Shown here piece after piece: positions 1 through 5,807 of a stretch of DNA of 5,807 nt. Position 1 is the first letter of the stretch; each line of letters begins with the position of its first letter. The stretch comes from UBA668 sp041178405. Its GTDB lineage: Bacteria; Actinomycetota; Acidimicrobiia; Acidimicrobiales; Ilumatobacteraceae. Below the pieces are notes generated by a model. It saw only the letters and a program-made list of their open reading frames with translations, ran no database searches and was not told where the DNA came from. The translations under genes and the position numbers were made by a program. Where the stretch lies: NCBI GenBank assembly GCA_041178405.1, contig JBEGVK010000106.1, forward strand, positions 1 through 5,807. Direction: 5' to 3'.

Positions 1-227
1 CCGACCTCGATGCTGCTGCAGACGCCCTGCTGCTGAGCCGCCGCACGCTTGCGGTGATCAAGGGCAACCTCTTCTGGGCGTTCGCCTACAACGTCGCTGC
101 GATTCCCTTGGCGATGGCATGGCTCCTCTCGCCGGTGATCGCCAGCGCAGCGATGGCGTTCAGCAGCGTGTTCGTCGTCAGCAACAGCCTTCGCCTGCGA
201 CGGTTCGCGCCCGCCGTGCGGCCCTGA
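1..227 (+). CDS. copA: Copper-translocating P1B-type ATPase, C-terminal end (partial, 5' end outside window)
   Basis: The reading frame enters at base 3 and runs 74 codons to TGA at 225-227. The visible residues match the C-terminal end of heavy-metal P-type ATPases: the post-hinge stretch ADALLLSRRTLAVIKGNLFW leads into the penultimate membrane helix containing AYN, then a short loop and a last helix containing AMAFSSVFVVSNSLRL. In the family, the YN pair of the seventh helix and the MxxSS motif of the eighth line the Cu(I) transport site, and both are present here. That points to the Cu(I) subgroup (CopA, copper export across the cytoplasmic membrane) rather than a Zn/Cd exporter. The catalytic DKTG and nucleotide-binding domains lie upstream of the window and cannot be checked. 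It ends in a short basic tail (RLRRFAPAVRP), normal for the family. The next gene converges on it 24 bp downstream, so the two are not in one operon. Confidence 0.93.
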   Translation, partial: DLDAAADALLLSRRTLAVIKGNLFWAFAYNVAAIPLAMAWLLSPVIASAAMAFSSVFVVSNSLRLRRFAPAVRP

Positions 228-231
228 CCGA

Positions 232-250
232 CCGACGCACGCCGACGCAC
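232..250. repeat. 9-bp direct repeat between two convergent stops
   Basis: CCGACGCAC occurs twice with a 10-bp period (232-240 and 242-250) in the 24-bp gap between the stop of the copper ATPase gene and the stop of the facing regulator gene. It is not an inverted repeat, and I see no terminator hairpin with a T-run in this gap. It may be chance in GC-rich DNA. Confidence 0.4.
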
Positions 251-251
251 A

Positions 252-1055
252 TCACGCCACGGCGGCGCGCAGTCGGTGCACGAGCGCCTCGCGGTGGTAG
301 CCCACCGTGCGCACGCTCACCGACAGCGCATCGGCCACTTCTGGGATCGAGCGGCCGCTGGTGAGCAGTTCGAGCAGTCGCAGGTCGTGTGCGGTGAGCG
401 AATGGCGGGCAGCGTCGACCGCCTCGGCGAGCTCTTCCGACGGCTCGACCCGCTGTTCGACGGCAACGTGGCGCTCGAAGGACGACGGCTCCGACGCCTC
501 GCATGTCCAGCGGCGACGGGTTGCCTTCACGAAGGCCTGGTGCTCGGCATCGCGGAGCAGCTTTGCGGCGAGGTGTCCCGGTCGGCGCTCGACGGGGAAC
601 ACCCTGATCACCAGCCACGCCGCCGACACGATCTCGTCGAACGCATCAGTCGAGCCGCCCGGCCTGTCGCCCGACCATCGCCGGGCAGCGGCACTCAACC
701 CGGGCAGCAAGCGCTGCAGCACGATGCGCGCTGCCAGCTCATCGCTGCGGGCCACCACCAGCAGCCGGCCGAGCAGCGAGTCCTCGGCGGCGTGCGCTGT
801 GTCAGCGTCGGTGTCGACCGGGTCGGCGACTGTCGGCACCGCCGATGCGGGTGCCGCCGGTGGCCATTCGCGGAATCCGGCGAGACGGAGCAGATGATCG
901 AGATCGGAGAAGTCGACGCCGAGCGGCCAGGTGCGTGCCCGACGCACCGCTGCCGGTCGACGGGCGATCGACGACCAGTCGTCGACAAGACGGCGCATCA
1001 TGCCGCTCGGGCGGGAGGAGGGAAGAGGACGTCTGCGTACTGCGGTAGTGGTCAT
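252..1055 (-). CDS. Sigma-factor-like / LuxR-type HTH transcriptional regulator
   Basis: This is a 267-aa protein read from ATG at 1055 to TGA at 254-252. The C-terminus (about residues 219-265) is a clear four-helix HTH of the LuxR/GerE or sigma-4 kind: SLTAHDLRLLELLTSGRSIP, then EVADALSVSVRTVGYHREAL. The middle (about 103-182: DELAARIVLQRLLPGL, AFDEIVSAAWLVIRVFP, LLRDAEHQAF, basic KATRRR) resembles region 2 of sigma-70-family proteins, an assignment made by eye. Residues 65-92 form an Ala/Pro/Asp-rich linker. I see no receiver, PAS or ATP-binding domain and no signal peptide, so it should be a cytoplasmic DNA-binding protein acting either as an atypical sigma factor or as a regulator. The start is uncertain. 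No good Shine-Dalgarno precedes ATG 1055 (a GGAGG lies about 21 nt upstream), in-frame GTG codons exist at 1094, 1106 and 1118, and ATGs at 1001 and 998 are internal alternatives. It is divergent from the secretion ATPase gene, whose expression it may control (inference). Confidence 0.82.
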   Translation of the reverse strand: MTTTAVRRRPLPSSRPSGMMRRLVDDWSSIARRPAAVRRARTWPLGVDFSDLDHLLRLAGFREWPPAAPASAVPTVADPVDTDADTAHAAEDSLLGRLLVVARSDELAARIVLQRLLPGLSAAARRWSGDRPGGSTDAFDEIVSAAWLVIRVFPVERRPGHLAAKLLRDAEHQAFVKATRRRWTCEASEPSSFERHVAVEQRVEPSEELAEAVDAARHSLTAHDLRLLELLTSGRSIPEVADALSVSVRTVGYHREALVHRLRAAVA

Positions 1056-1178
1056 GGGCCAACAGTCCGCCCAGCACCTCCGCAGCCGACTCACCGCCCG
1101 ACTCACCGAGGTGCTCACCGCCTGGTCAGCGGTCGGCGCGGCTGCGGAGCCACCCCCGTCACTGCGCACAGCCGTGCG
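1056..1178. promoter_or_regulatory. Divergent intergenic region, probable shared promoter/operator
   Basis: These 123 bp separate the start of the regulator (minus) from the start of the secretion ATPase (plus), so promoters for both genes should lie here or just inside the genes. I could not identify a convincing -10/-35 pair on either strand, and neither start has a well-placed Shine-Dalgarno. The region does contain ordered repeats. An 8-bp perfect inverted repeat, AGCACCTC (1073-1080) and GAGGTGCT (1108-1115), brackets a tandem 12-bp repeat. Its role as an operator is inferred from position and symmetry only. Confidence 0.5.
1086..1121. repeat. Three tandem 12-bp repeats in the divergent promoter region
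   Basis: The units are CCGACTCACCGC (1086-1097), CCGACTCACCGA (1098-1109) and GGTGCTCACCGC (1110-1121). The first two are identical over 11 bases, and all three share CTCACCG at an exact 12-bp period. The third unit is itself nearly palindromic (GGTG-CT-CACC). A weak fourth copy may follow at 1121-1131 (7 of 11 matches). On the minus strand the core reads CGGTGAG. The array may be a set of binding sites for the adjacent HTH protein. Alternatively it may be coding: the period is a multiple of three, and each unit carries a GTG in frame with the regulator, giving a VSTS/VSRA/VSRL extension. Confidence 0.7.
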
Positions 1179-4100
1179 ATGGATCTCGTCTGCACGTGGC
1201 TCACCGGCCCCGACAGCGGTGCCGAGCAGCGCATCACCTGGCACCCGGGGCCAGACGGCACCACGCTGACCGCCGTCGTCGGCAGCGCCGGGCACTTCCA
1301 CTGCGACGACCCGCTGCTGCAGCCGCACCACGTGGCGATCGAGGCTCGCGCACTGCTCGAACCCGACGGCACCGCACCCACCGTGGCGCACCTCTGGGCA
1401 ACACAGCTCGCCGGCACCGATGCCGTGCACAGCCAGGATGGCGCGCTCCGCGGCCGGACCGCTGCGGCCGGAAGCCTCCACCTCTCCGTCGCCGCATCGA
1501 CCTGCCGAATCGAGATCACTCAGACCATGTCGATGCCCCGCCAGGTCGGTGCCAGCCAGCGCACTCAGGTTCGGCCGGTGGTGCGCGTGGCACGTCGTGT
1601 CCCAACTCCCGACGAGCTCGCTGTCGCGCAGCATCTCGAGCACGTCACCGGGGACACCGCCTCACTGCCCATGCGCCGGGGGAACACCGACGGCCAGGCT
1701 GCCCCCGTACCCGAACGTGAGCGACCGGGCGGCCTGACACCAACACTTGTCGGACTCGCCGGCTCCGCCATCGTGGCCACCGTCACCGGGCGGCCGATGT
1801 TCCTGCTCTTCGGCGCACTGGGCGGCCTCGTTGCGCTCTCCAGCTGGATCGGGCAGTGGATCGCATTCCGACGGCGCCACCGACGCGCTGTCGACGAGCA
1901 CCGAGCACTGATCTCCACTCAGGCCGCTGATCGCGCCGCAGCGCGGCTCAGCGACCGGGCGACGATCGAGCGGATCACACCATCGATCCATTCGGCCAAA
2001 GTGGCCATCGCCACGCAGTCGCCGCTGCTGTGGGCGTGTCGATCGGGCGACTCCGATGCCTTCCTCGTCGGGCTCGGCACCGGCGATCTCTGCCGCGGCG
2101 CAGGCAGTGCAGCGCCGCATGGTGATGAGTTGCTCGTCGACGTACCGGTGCCGGCATGGCTCGGGCCCGGCACGCGGCTCGCGGTACTCGGGCCGGGTGC
2201 CGACACGATCGCACGGTCGATTGTCGTGCAACTCGCAGCACGATGCGGCCCCGCCGATCTGCGCCTCGTCATCGACGCCGACGACTGGCAGTGGGCCGGC
2301 CTCCTACCGCACACCCTGTTCGCCGACGTGGTCGCCTGTGGTGGTCCGGCAGATGCCGACGACATTGCGGCGCTCGCTGGCACCGCCTCGTCGGCGCATC
2401 TCGTGGTCGTCACCACTCGAATGACCGCGCTCGGCGACCCTGCAAGCGCACTCCGCCGCCTGCTCGATTACACGCCCGCCTCGCTCATTGCGATCAGTTG
2501 CGACAGCACGGTGCCGGCATGTGCCACCGCGCTGCTCGATGCCAGCGGCACACCGGCGGTCTTCACACCCGACATCCGCCGTGGAGCGATCACCATCCCC
2601 GTCACGCTCGCCGGGATCGGTGTTGGCGCAGCCACCGAGTGCGCCACCGCACTCCAGCCGCTCCGCGATCCCGAGGTCGCCCATGACGGCGCCCATCACC
2701 TGCCGGCGGCGGTGCACCTCGAAGAGCTCGTCGGGTCGCGCTACCTCGAGCCGACAGCGATCGTCGATGACTGGTCGCAATCCGATAGGGGGCTGTCACT
2801 GCCGCTTGGCATCACCTGCGAGCACGGGTCGTCGTCAACAGCGTGGCTCGACCTCGTCGCCGACGGGCCGCATGCACTCATCGCCGGCACGACCGGCTCG
2901 GGAAAGAGCGAGTTGCTCCGCTCGATGGTCATCGGTCTCGCACGCTCGTCACCACCGCAGCGGCTATCTATGGTGCTCGTCGACTACAAGGGCGGTGCAA
3001 CGTTCGATCAGTTCGCACCGCTGCCACATGTCGCCGCCGTGGTCACCGACCTCGACGATGGCAGTGCCGATCGGATGCTGCGCAGCCTGCGGGCAGAGAT
3101 GCGCACGCGCGAATCCCTGCTGCGACAACTCGGCGAGGCCGACATCGACGCGGCGCGCGAACGCCACGGGGATGCAGTGCCCCCACGGCTCGTCGTACTC
3201 GTCGACGAGTTCGCTGCACTCGTCGGCGAGCGGCCGAGCTTCCTCCACGCACTCGTGGGGATCGCCCAGCGCGGGCGCAGTCTCGGCCTGCACCTCGTGC
3301 TCGCCACGCAGCGACCGACCGGCGTCATCAGCGACGACATCCGGGCGAACACCGCCGTGCGCATCGCGCTCCGCCTGCACGACCGGAGTGACGCGGTCGA
3401 TGTCGTCGGCGACGAGGCGCCGATCTCGTTCCCGCGTCGCACGGCCGGCCGCGCCATGCTGCGCGATGGCGACCGGCGCATCGTGGTGCAGACTGCCCGC
3501 TGCGTCCGGCTGGGAGATGCCGTCGATGCAATCCTCGCCGCTGCCGCAATGGCCGGGTGCAGCCCGGCGCAACCGCCGTGGATGCCTCCGTTGCCAGAGC
3601 GCCTCGATGCACTGCCCGACGTTGCCCGCACCGGGTGGGGCATCAGCGACGTGTCCATCCCCGATGCAACGCCGGTCATCGGCATCGTCGACGACCCCGA
3701 CCATCAGAGACTCCTCCCGCTCGTCATTCCCGGCGGCCCGCTCGGCCTGATCGTCGCCGGCAGCCACGGGATGGGGGTGTCGTCGACGCTCGCCGCCGTT
3801 GCTGCTGCCGCCGCAGCAACCTCTCGCTACGAGCGGATCATCGCCATCGAGTCGTCCATCGGCGGGAGTGCATGGAGCGCGCTCGACGACGACGGCGTCG
3901 TCGAGCACCTCGGCACCGACGACGACCGCCTGCTGCCGATCATGCGTCACCAACTCGATCGCAGTCGCACAGCGGCACAGCAGCGAACGCTCGTGATCCT
4001 CGACGGTCTCGACTCGCTGCGGAGGGCTCTCGCCGGGCCGGCGTACGACCACCGCGTCGACCATCGGCACGACACGAGGTTCGACCAGTTGCTCGGCGCG

Positions 4101-4997
4101 CTGCTGCATCCCGACGCCCATGTCGACCTCGCAGTGGGCACCGCTGATCCGGCCAGCATTCCGTCACCCGTGCTGGCGAGATGCGACGAGCGGTGGGTGC
4201 TGCACCTCACCGATGCGGCATCGGCCGCCGCGCTCGGCGTGCCGCCCCGTGCCGTGCCACCGCCGGTACCCGGTCGCCTGCTCGTCGCCGGCCTCGATGC
4301 CCAGGTCCTGGCACCAGCCTCGGATGGCCGTCGAGGCGCAGCGTCGTCTCAACGTCGCACTCGGCCCCTGCCGAGACCCGATGTAGCGGATCTCGCTGCG
4401 ACGGCGCTTCACGCCAGACGACTGGCCGTGTCAGCCGACGACATCCCGGTGGGCATCGATCTCGAGACAGGCCTCATCACTGGACTCTCCGTGGTCGGGC
4501 GGGGCGCGGTGCTCGTCGTCGGTTCTCGCGCCGGTGCTCGTGCCGTCATCGCCCAGTCGCTCTGCGCCGCCATCGGGCAGTCACGCCTGTCGCAACGCGT
4601 GCTGCACGTCGAGATATCGGGCACTGGTACGGGACGGTGCGAGCGAGATGATCACGTCGCCGCACCCGCCTCGGCCGCTGAACTGATCGTCATATCGGGC
4701 ACGGGGCACGACCTGCGCCGACGCGAGGGCTGGTGGACAGAGTTCGTGCGACGCGCTCGGGTCGGCGTTGTCCTCGACGGCCCCGATGCCCCCGCCGATG
4801 GCGAGCTGCTCGGCGTCGTCCTGCCGCGCGGGTTTCCGACACGATCGCATCCGCACCGCGCCTGGCTGGTGGACCACGGCTCGATCGTGCCGGTGCATCT
4901 CGCCGTCGCTGCAGATGCCCCGACGATGCACCAACCAGCGCCCGCGCTGCGGCCGATCACCGCCGCATGGCGGCCGCTCAGCGGTACAGGTCGGTGA
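1179..4997 (+). CDS. Type VII secretion-type FtsK/SpoIIIE ATPase (EccC/EssC-like)
   Basis: This 1272-aa protein runs from ATG 1179 to TGA 4995-4997. It resembles the membrane-anchored motor ATPases that drive export of WXG100-type substrates. Domains in order: about 1-115, a degenerate FHA-like fold (CDDPLLQPHHVAIE, without the usual GR and SxxH); two membrane helices at about 188-204 and 207-229, then a basic cytoplasmic stretch RRRHRR; about 240-500, a D0-like pseudo-ATPase (LLW...DSDAFLVGLGTG, ADLRLV, LLPH) without a P-loop; D1 at about 540-790 with Walker A GTTGSGKS (570-577), VDYKGGATF (601-609), Walker B LVVLVDEF (671-678), LATQRP and DDIRANT; D2 at about 830-1060 with the P-loop lysine replaced (GSHGMGVSS, V867) and LVILDGLD where DE is expected; D3 at about 1088-1260 with only a vestigial loop (GSRAGAR). 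The KGGATF and LPHV context is EccC-like rather than that of the FtsK DNA pump. ATG 1179 is the only plausible start before ATG 1530. No clear ribosome binding site precedes it, so the transcript may be leaderless. No secretion partner genes are visible in the window. Confidence 0.92.
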   Translation: MDLVCTWLTGPDSGAEQRITWHPGPDGTTLTAVVGSAGHFHCDDPLLQPHHVAIEARALLEPDGTAPTVAHLWATQLAGTDAVHSQDGALRGRTAAAGSLHLSVAASTCRIEITQTMSMPRQVGASQRTQVRPVVRVARRVPTPDELAVAQHLEHVTGDTASLPMRRGNTDGQAAPVPERERPGGLTPTLVGLAGSAIVATVTGRPMFLLFGALGGLVALSSWIGQWIAFRRRHRRAVDEHRALISTQAADRAAARLSDRATIERITPSIHSAKVAIATQSPLLWACRSGDSDAFLVGLGTGDLCRGAGSAAPHGDELLVDVPVPAWLGPGTRLAVLGPGADTIARSIVVQLAARCGPADLRLVIDADDWQWAGLLPHTLFADVVACGGPADADDIAALAGTASSAHLVVVTTRMTALGDPASALRRLLDYTPASLIAISCDSTVPACATALLDASGTPAVFTPDIRRGAITIPVTLAGIGVGAATECATALQPLRDPEVAHDGAHHLPAAVHLEELVGSRYLEPTAIVDDWSQSDRGLSLPLGITCEHGSSSTAWLDLVADGPHALIAGTTGSGKSELLRSMVIGLARSSPPQRLSMVLVDYKGGATFDQFAPLPHVAAVVTDLDDGSADRMLRSLRAEMRTRESLLRQLGEADIDAARERHGDAVPPRLVVLVDEFAALVGERPSFLHALVGIAQRGRSLGLHLVLATQRPTGVISDDIRANTAVRIALRLHDRSDAVDVVGDEAPISFPRRTAGRAMLRDGDRRIVVQTARCVRLGDAVDAILAAAAMAGCSPAQPPWMPPLPERLDALPDVARTGWGISDVSIPDATPVIGIVDDPDHQRLLPLVIPGGPLGLIVAGSHGMGVSSTLAAVAAAAAATSRYERIIAIESSIGGSAWSALDDDGVVEHLGTDDDRLLPIMRHQLDRSRTAAQQRTLVILDGLDSLRRALAGPAYDHRVDHRHDTRFDQLLGALLHPDAHVDLAVGTADPASIPSPVLARCDERWVLHLTDAASAAALGVPPRAVPPPVPGRLLVAGLDAQVLAPASDGRRGAASSQRRTRPLPRPDVADLAATALHARRLAVSADDIPVGIDLETGLITGLSVVGRGAVLVVGSRAGARAVIAQSLCAAIGQSRLSQRVLHVEISGTGTGRCERDDHVAAPASAAELIVISGTGHDLRRREGWWTEFVRRARVGVVLDGPDAPADGELLGVVLPRGFPTRSHPHRAWLVDHGSIVPVHLAVAADAPTMHQPAPALRPITAAWRPLSGTGR
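4949..4977. terminator. GC-rich inverted repeat at the convergent gene ends (possible bidirectional terminator)
   Basis: GCGGCCG (4949-4955) and CGGCCGC (4971-4977) form a perfect 7-bp inverted repeat around a 15-base loop. Inside it is an alternative 5-bp stem, CCGCC/GGCGG (4960-4964 and 4969-4973), with loop GCAT. It lies directly before the stop of the amine oxidase gene and within the last codons of the secretion ATPase gene. There is no T-run on either side, so it is not a canonical intrinsic terminator. The arms are short for such GC-rich DNA. Confidence 0.25.
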
Positions 4998-5807
4998 AGC
5001 GTCGCAGCGCCTGCACGGCACCCGCCACCACGTCATCATCCGTGCGGCCATCGACGAGTCGCCCGACCGCCTCACCTGCGCAGAACGCAACGACCACGGG
5101 CTCGCCGAGTCCATCGGTCAGGTCGAACCACTCGCCCCACCCTGCAGGCTCGTCGTACCACCGCAACACTGCGCCGTTCGCCGGTGCCGGCCACCACCGC
5201 TCGGCGAACCTCATCACGACCTTCTCGACGCGGGCGGGGCGCAGCATCGACAGCGCTCGGCGGTGTGCCGCTGGGAGTCCCGGCGCGAGATCGATGCTGC
5301 CGAGCAGCCACACCGGGATCGTGCAGATCGCGACATCTGCCCAGTCTGTTGCGCGCTCGCCCACCACCGCGCCGCCGGCATCGACCGGCTCATGCGTCAC
5401 GTGCACCCCGCCGGCATCCCACGTCACGGCGCGCACTGCCCGGCCGCACTGCGCATCGACACCACCGGCGATCGTTGCGAGCACCGGCGCATACCCGTCG
5501 CGCAGCCATCGATCGCCGACACCCACACCGCCCTCGCCCAGCGAGCCAGCCCCCCACTCACTGGGGTCGACACCATGCTCGAGCAGCAGATCGACGTCGA
5601 GTGCCCGCTGGAGGGCCCGACAGGCAGCCTCGTCCGCCCCGGCACTGCACGCAGCGTGCACGTCGAGCATCGAGCCGGCTGGAGCGAGCAGTGCTGCCTG
5701 GCGCTGCATCACGGCAGCAGCGGCCGACACCGTCGACTCGATCGAACTGCTCGCCTCGCCGTCGGGACTCGCCGCAAGCGACGATCCGAAATCACTGGCG
5801 ACAGTTG
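4978..5807 (-). CDS. Flavin-containing amine oxidase family protein, partial and apparently C-terminally truncated
   Basis: The frame is open from the window edge (first full codon at 5805) to TGA at 4980-4978, giving 275 codons with the N-terminus outside the window. Recognisable parts of the flavin amine oxidase (MAO-like) fold are RDGYAPVLATIAGGVD, the RAVRAVTWDAGGVHVTHE strand pair, WADVAICTIPVWLLGSIDLA followed by LPAAHRRALSML, VEKVVMRFAERWWP, and VVVAFCAGEAVGRLV followed by DDDVVAGAVQALRRF. These belong to the substrate domain and the second part of the FAD domain. Family members oxidise amines or related substrates using FAD; the substrate here cannot be told. Oddly, the protein stops at RRFTDLYR. 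Relatives normally continue about 100 residues, with an RW..DP..GSYS segment and a final FAGE motif contacting FAD. No other minus-strand frame continues it. It may be a decayed gene or a divergent short form. Its end overlaps the facing secretion ATPase gene by 20 bp. Confidence 0.83.
   Translation of the reverse strand, partial: TVASDFGSSLAASPDGEASSSIESTVSAAAAVMQRQAALLAPAGSMLDVHAACSAGADEAACRALQRALDVDLLLEHGVDPSEWGAGSLGEGGVGVGDRWLRDGYAPVLATIAGGVDAQCGRAVRAVTWDAGGVHVTHEPVDAGGAVVGERATDWADVAICTIPVWLLGSIDLAPGLPAAHRRALSMLRPARVEKVVMRFAERWWPAPANGAVLRWYDEPAGWGEWFDLTDGLGEPVVVAFCAGEAVGRLVDGRTDDDVVAGAVQALRRFTDLYR

Noticed and set aside
1..1055. A copper-responsive link between the CopA-type gene and the neighbouring regulator.
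   Set aside because: The genes converge, and the regulator shows no Cys/His metal-binding cluster typical of CueR, CsoR or CopY; adjacency alone is not evidence.
276..1178. The plus-strand frame of the secretion ATPase stays open about 300 codons upstream of ATG 1179.
   Set aside because: This stretch is antisense to the regulator, has no recognisable domain, and is Arg/His/Gly-rich in the manner of a shadow frame in high-GC DNA. The protein becomes family-like only after ATG 1179.
1119..1643. The minus-strand regulator frame continues open to 1643, allowing a 463-aa protein.
   Set aside because: The extra N-terminal residues are the reverse complement of the ATPase coding sequence and show no domain. 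Divergent starts near 1055 and 1179 explain the region better.
2488..3750. Long alternative plus-strand frame (420 codons) inside the ATPase gene.
   Set aside because: It is Ser/Arg/Pro-rich low-complexity translation without motifs and lies out of frame over the Walker A and B region, which is clearly coding in the main frame.
2964..4121. Long minus-strand frame (385 codons) antisense to the ATPase gene.
   Set aside because: It has no recognisable fold or motif and overlaps well-supported coding sequence; typical antisense openness at high GC.
4600..4977. Looked for a frameshifted continuation of the amine oxidase (GSYS or FAGE motif) below its stop.
   Set aside because: None of the three minus-strand frames shows these motifs, and the oxidase frame itself meets another stop within about 25 bases.
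1179..4997. Considered a classical FtsK/SpoIIIE chromosome translocase.
   Set aside because: It has only two membrane helices, an FHA-like start, three ATPase-type modules after a D0, the KGGATF signature and no gamma winged-helix DNA-reading domain, all pointing to the EccC/EssC branch.
1..5807. tRNA, rRNA, CRISPR array, insertion sequence or attachment site.
   Set aside because: I saw no cloverleaf-like sequence, no spaced direct repeats of CRISPR length, no transposase frame and no terminal inverted repeats.

Overview
The window is very GC-rich and densely coding. Its gene content (a CopA-type P-ATPase tail, a sigma-like/LuxR-HTH regulator, a type VII secretion (T7SS) ATPase of the EccC/EssC type, and a flavin amine oxidase) suggests a high-GC actinobacterium. 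An Acidimicrobiia/Ilumatobacter-like origin is my best guess, but it rests on protein style only, because no marker gene is present.

Layout: (1) 1-227, plus strand, is the last 74 codons of a Cu(I)-type P1B-ATPase covering the final two membrane helices. (2) 252-1055, minus strand, is a 267-aa regulator with a sigma-70-region-2-like middle and a clear C-terminal LuxR/sigma-4-type helix-turn-helix. It converges on the ATPase gene with a 24-bp gap. (3) 1056-1178 is a divergent intergenic region holding three contiguous 12-bp tandem repeats and an 8-bp inverted repeat that brackets them. (4) 1179-4997, plus strand, is one large gene (1272 aa) encoding a membrane-anchored, multi-domain FtsK/SpoIIIE-family ATPase. 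Its D1 motifs (TTGSGKS, VDYKGGATF, LVVLVDEFAAL, LATQRP, DDIRANT) are those of T7SS EccC/EssC ATPases. It has a degenerate FHA-like N-terminus, two transmembrane helices, a D0 pseudo-ATPase, one intact ATPase domain (D1) and two degenerate ATPase domains (D2, D3). (5) 4978-5807, minus strand, is a flavin amine oxidase lacking its N-terminus because of the window edge. It also stops before the conserved C-terminal GSY...FAGE region, and its stop overlaps the 3' end of the secretion ATPase gene by 20 bp.

The most interesting unit is the regulator / repeat region / T7SS ATPase triplet. The divergent arrangement with ordered repeats between the genes suggests, without proof, that the regulator controls the ATPase. 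No WXG100 substrate, EccB/D/E or mycosin gene lies in the window, so the ATPase is either an orphan or at the edge of a larger locus. The flanking copper ATPase and amine oxidase look functionally unrelated to it.
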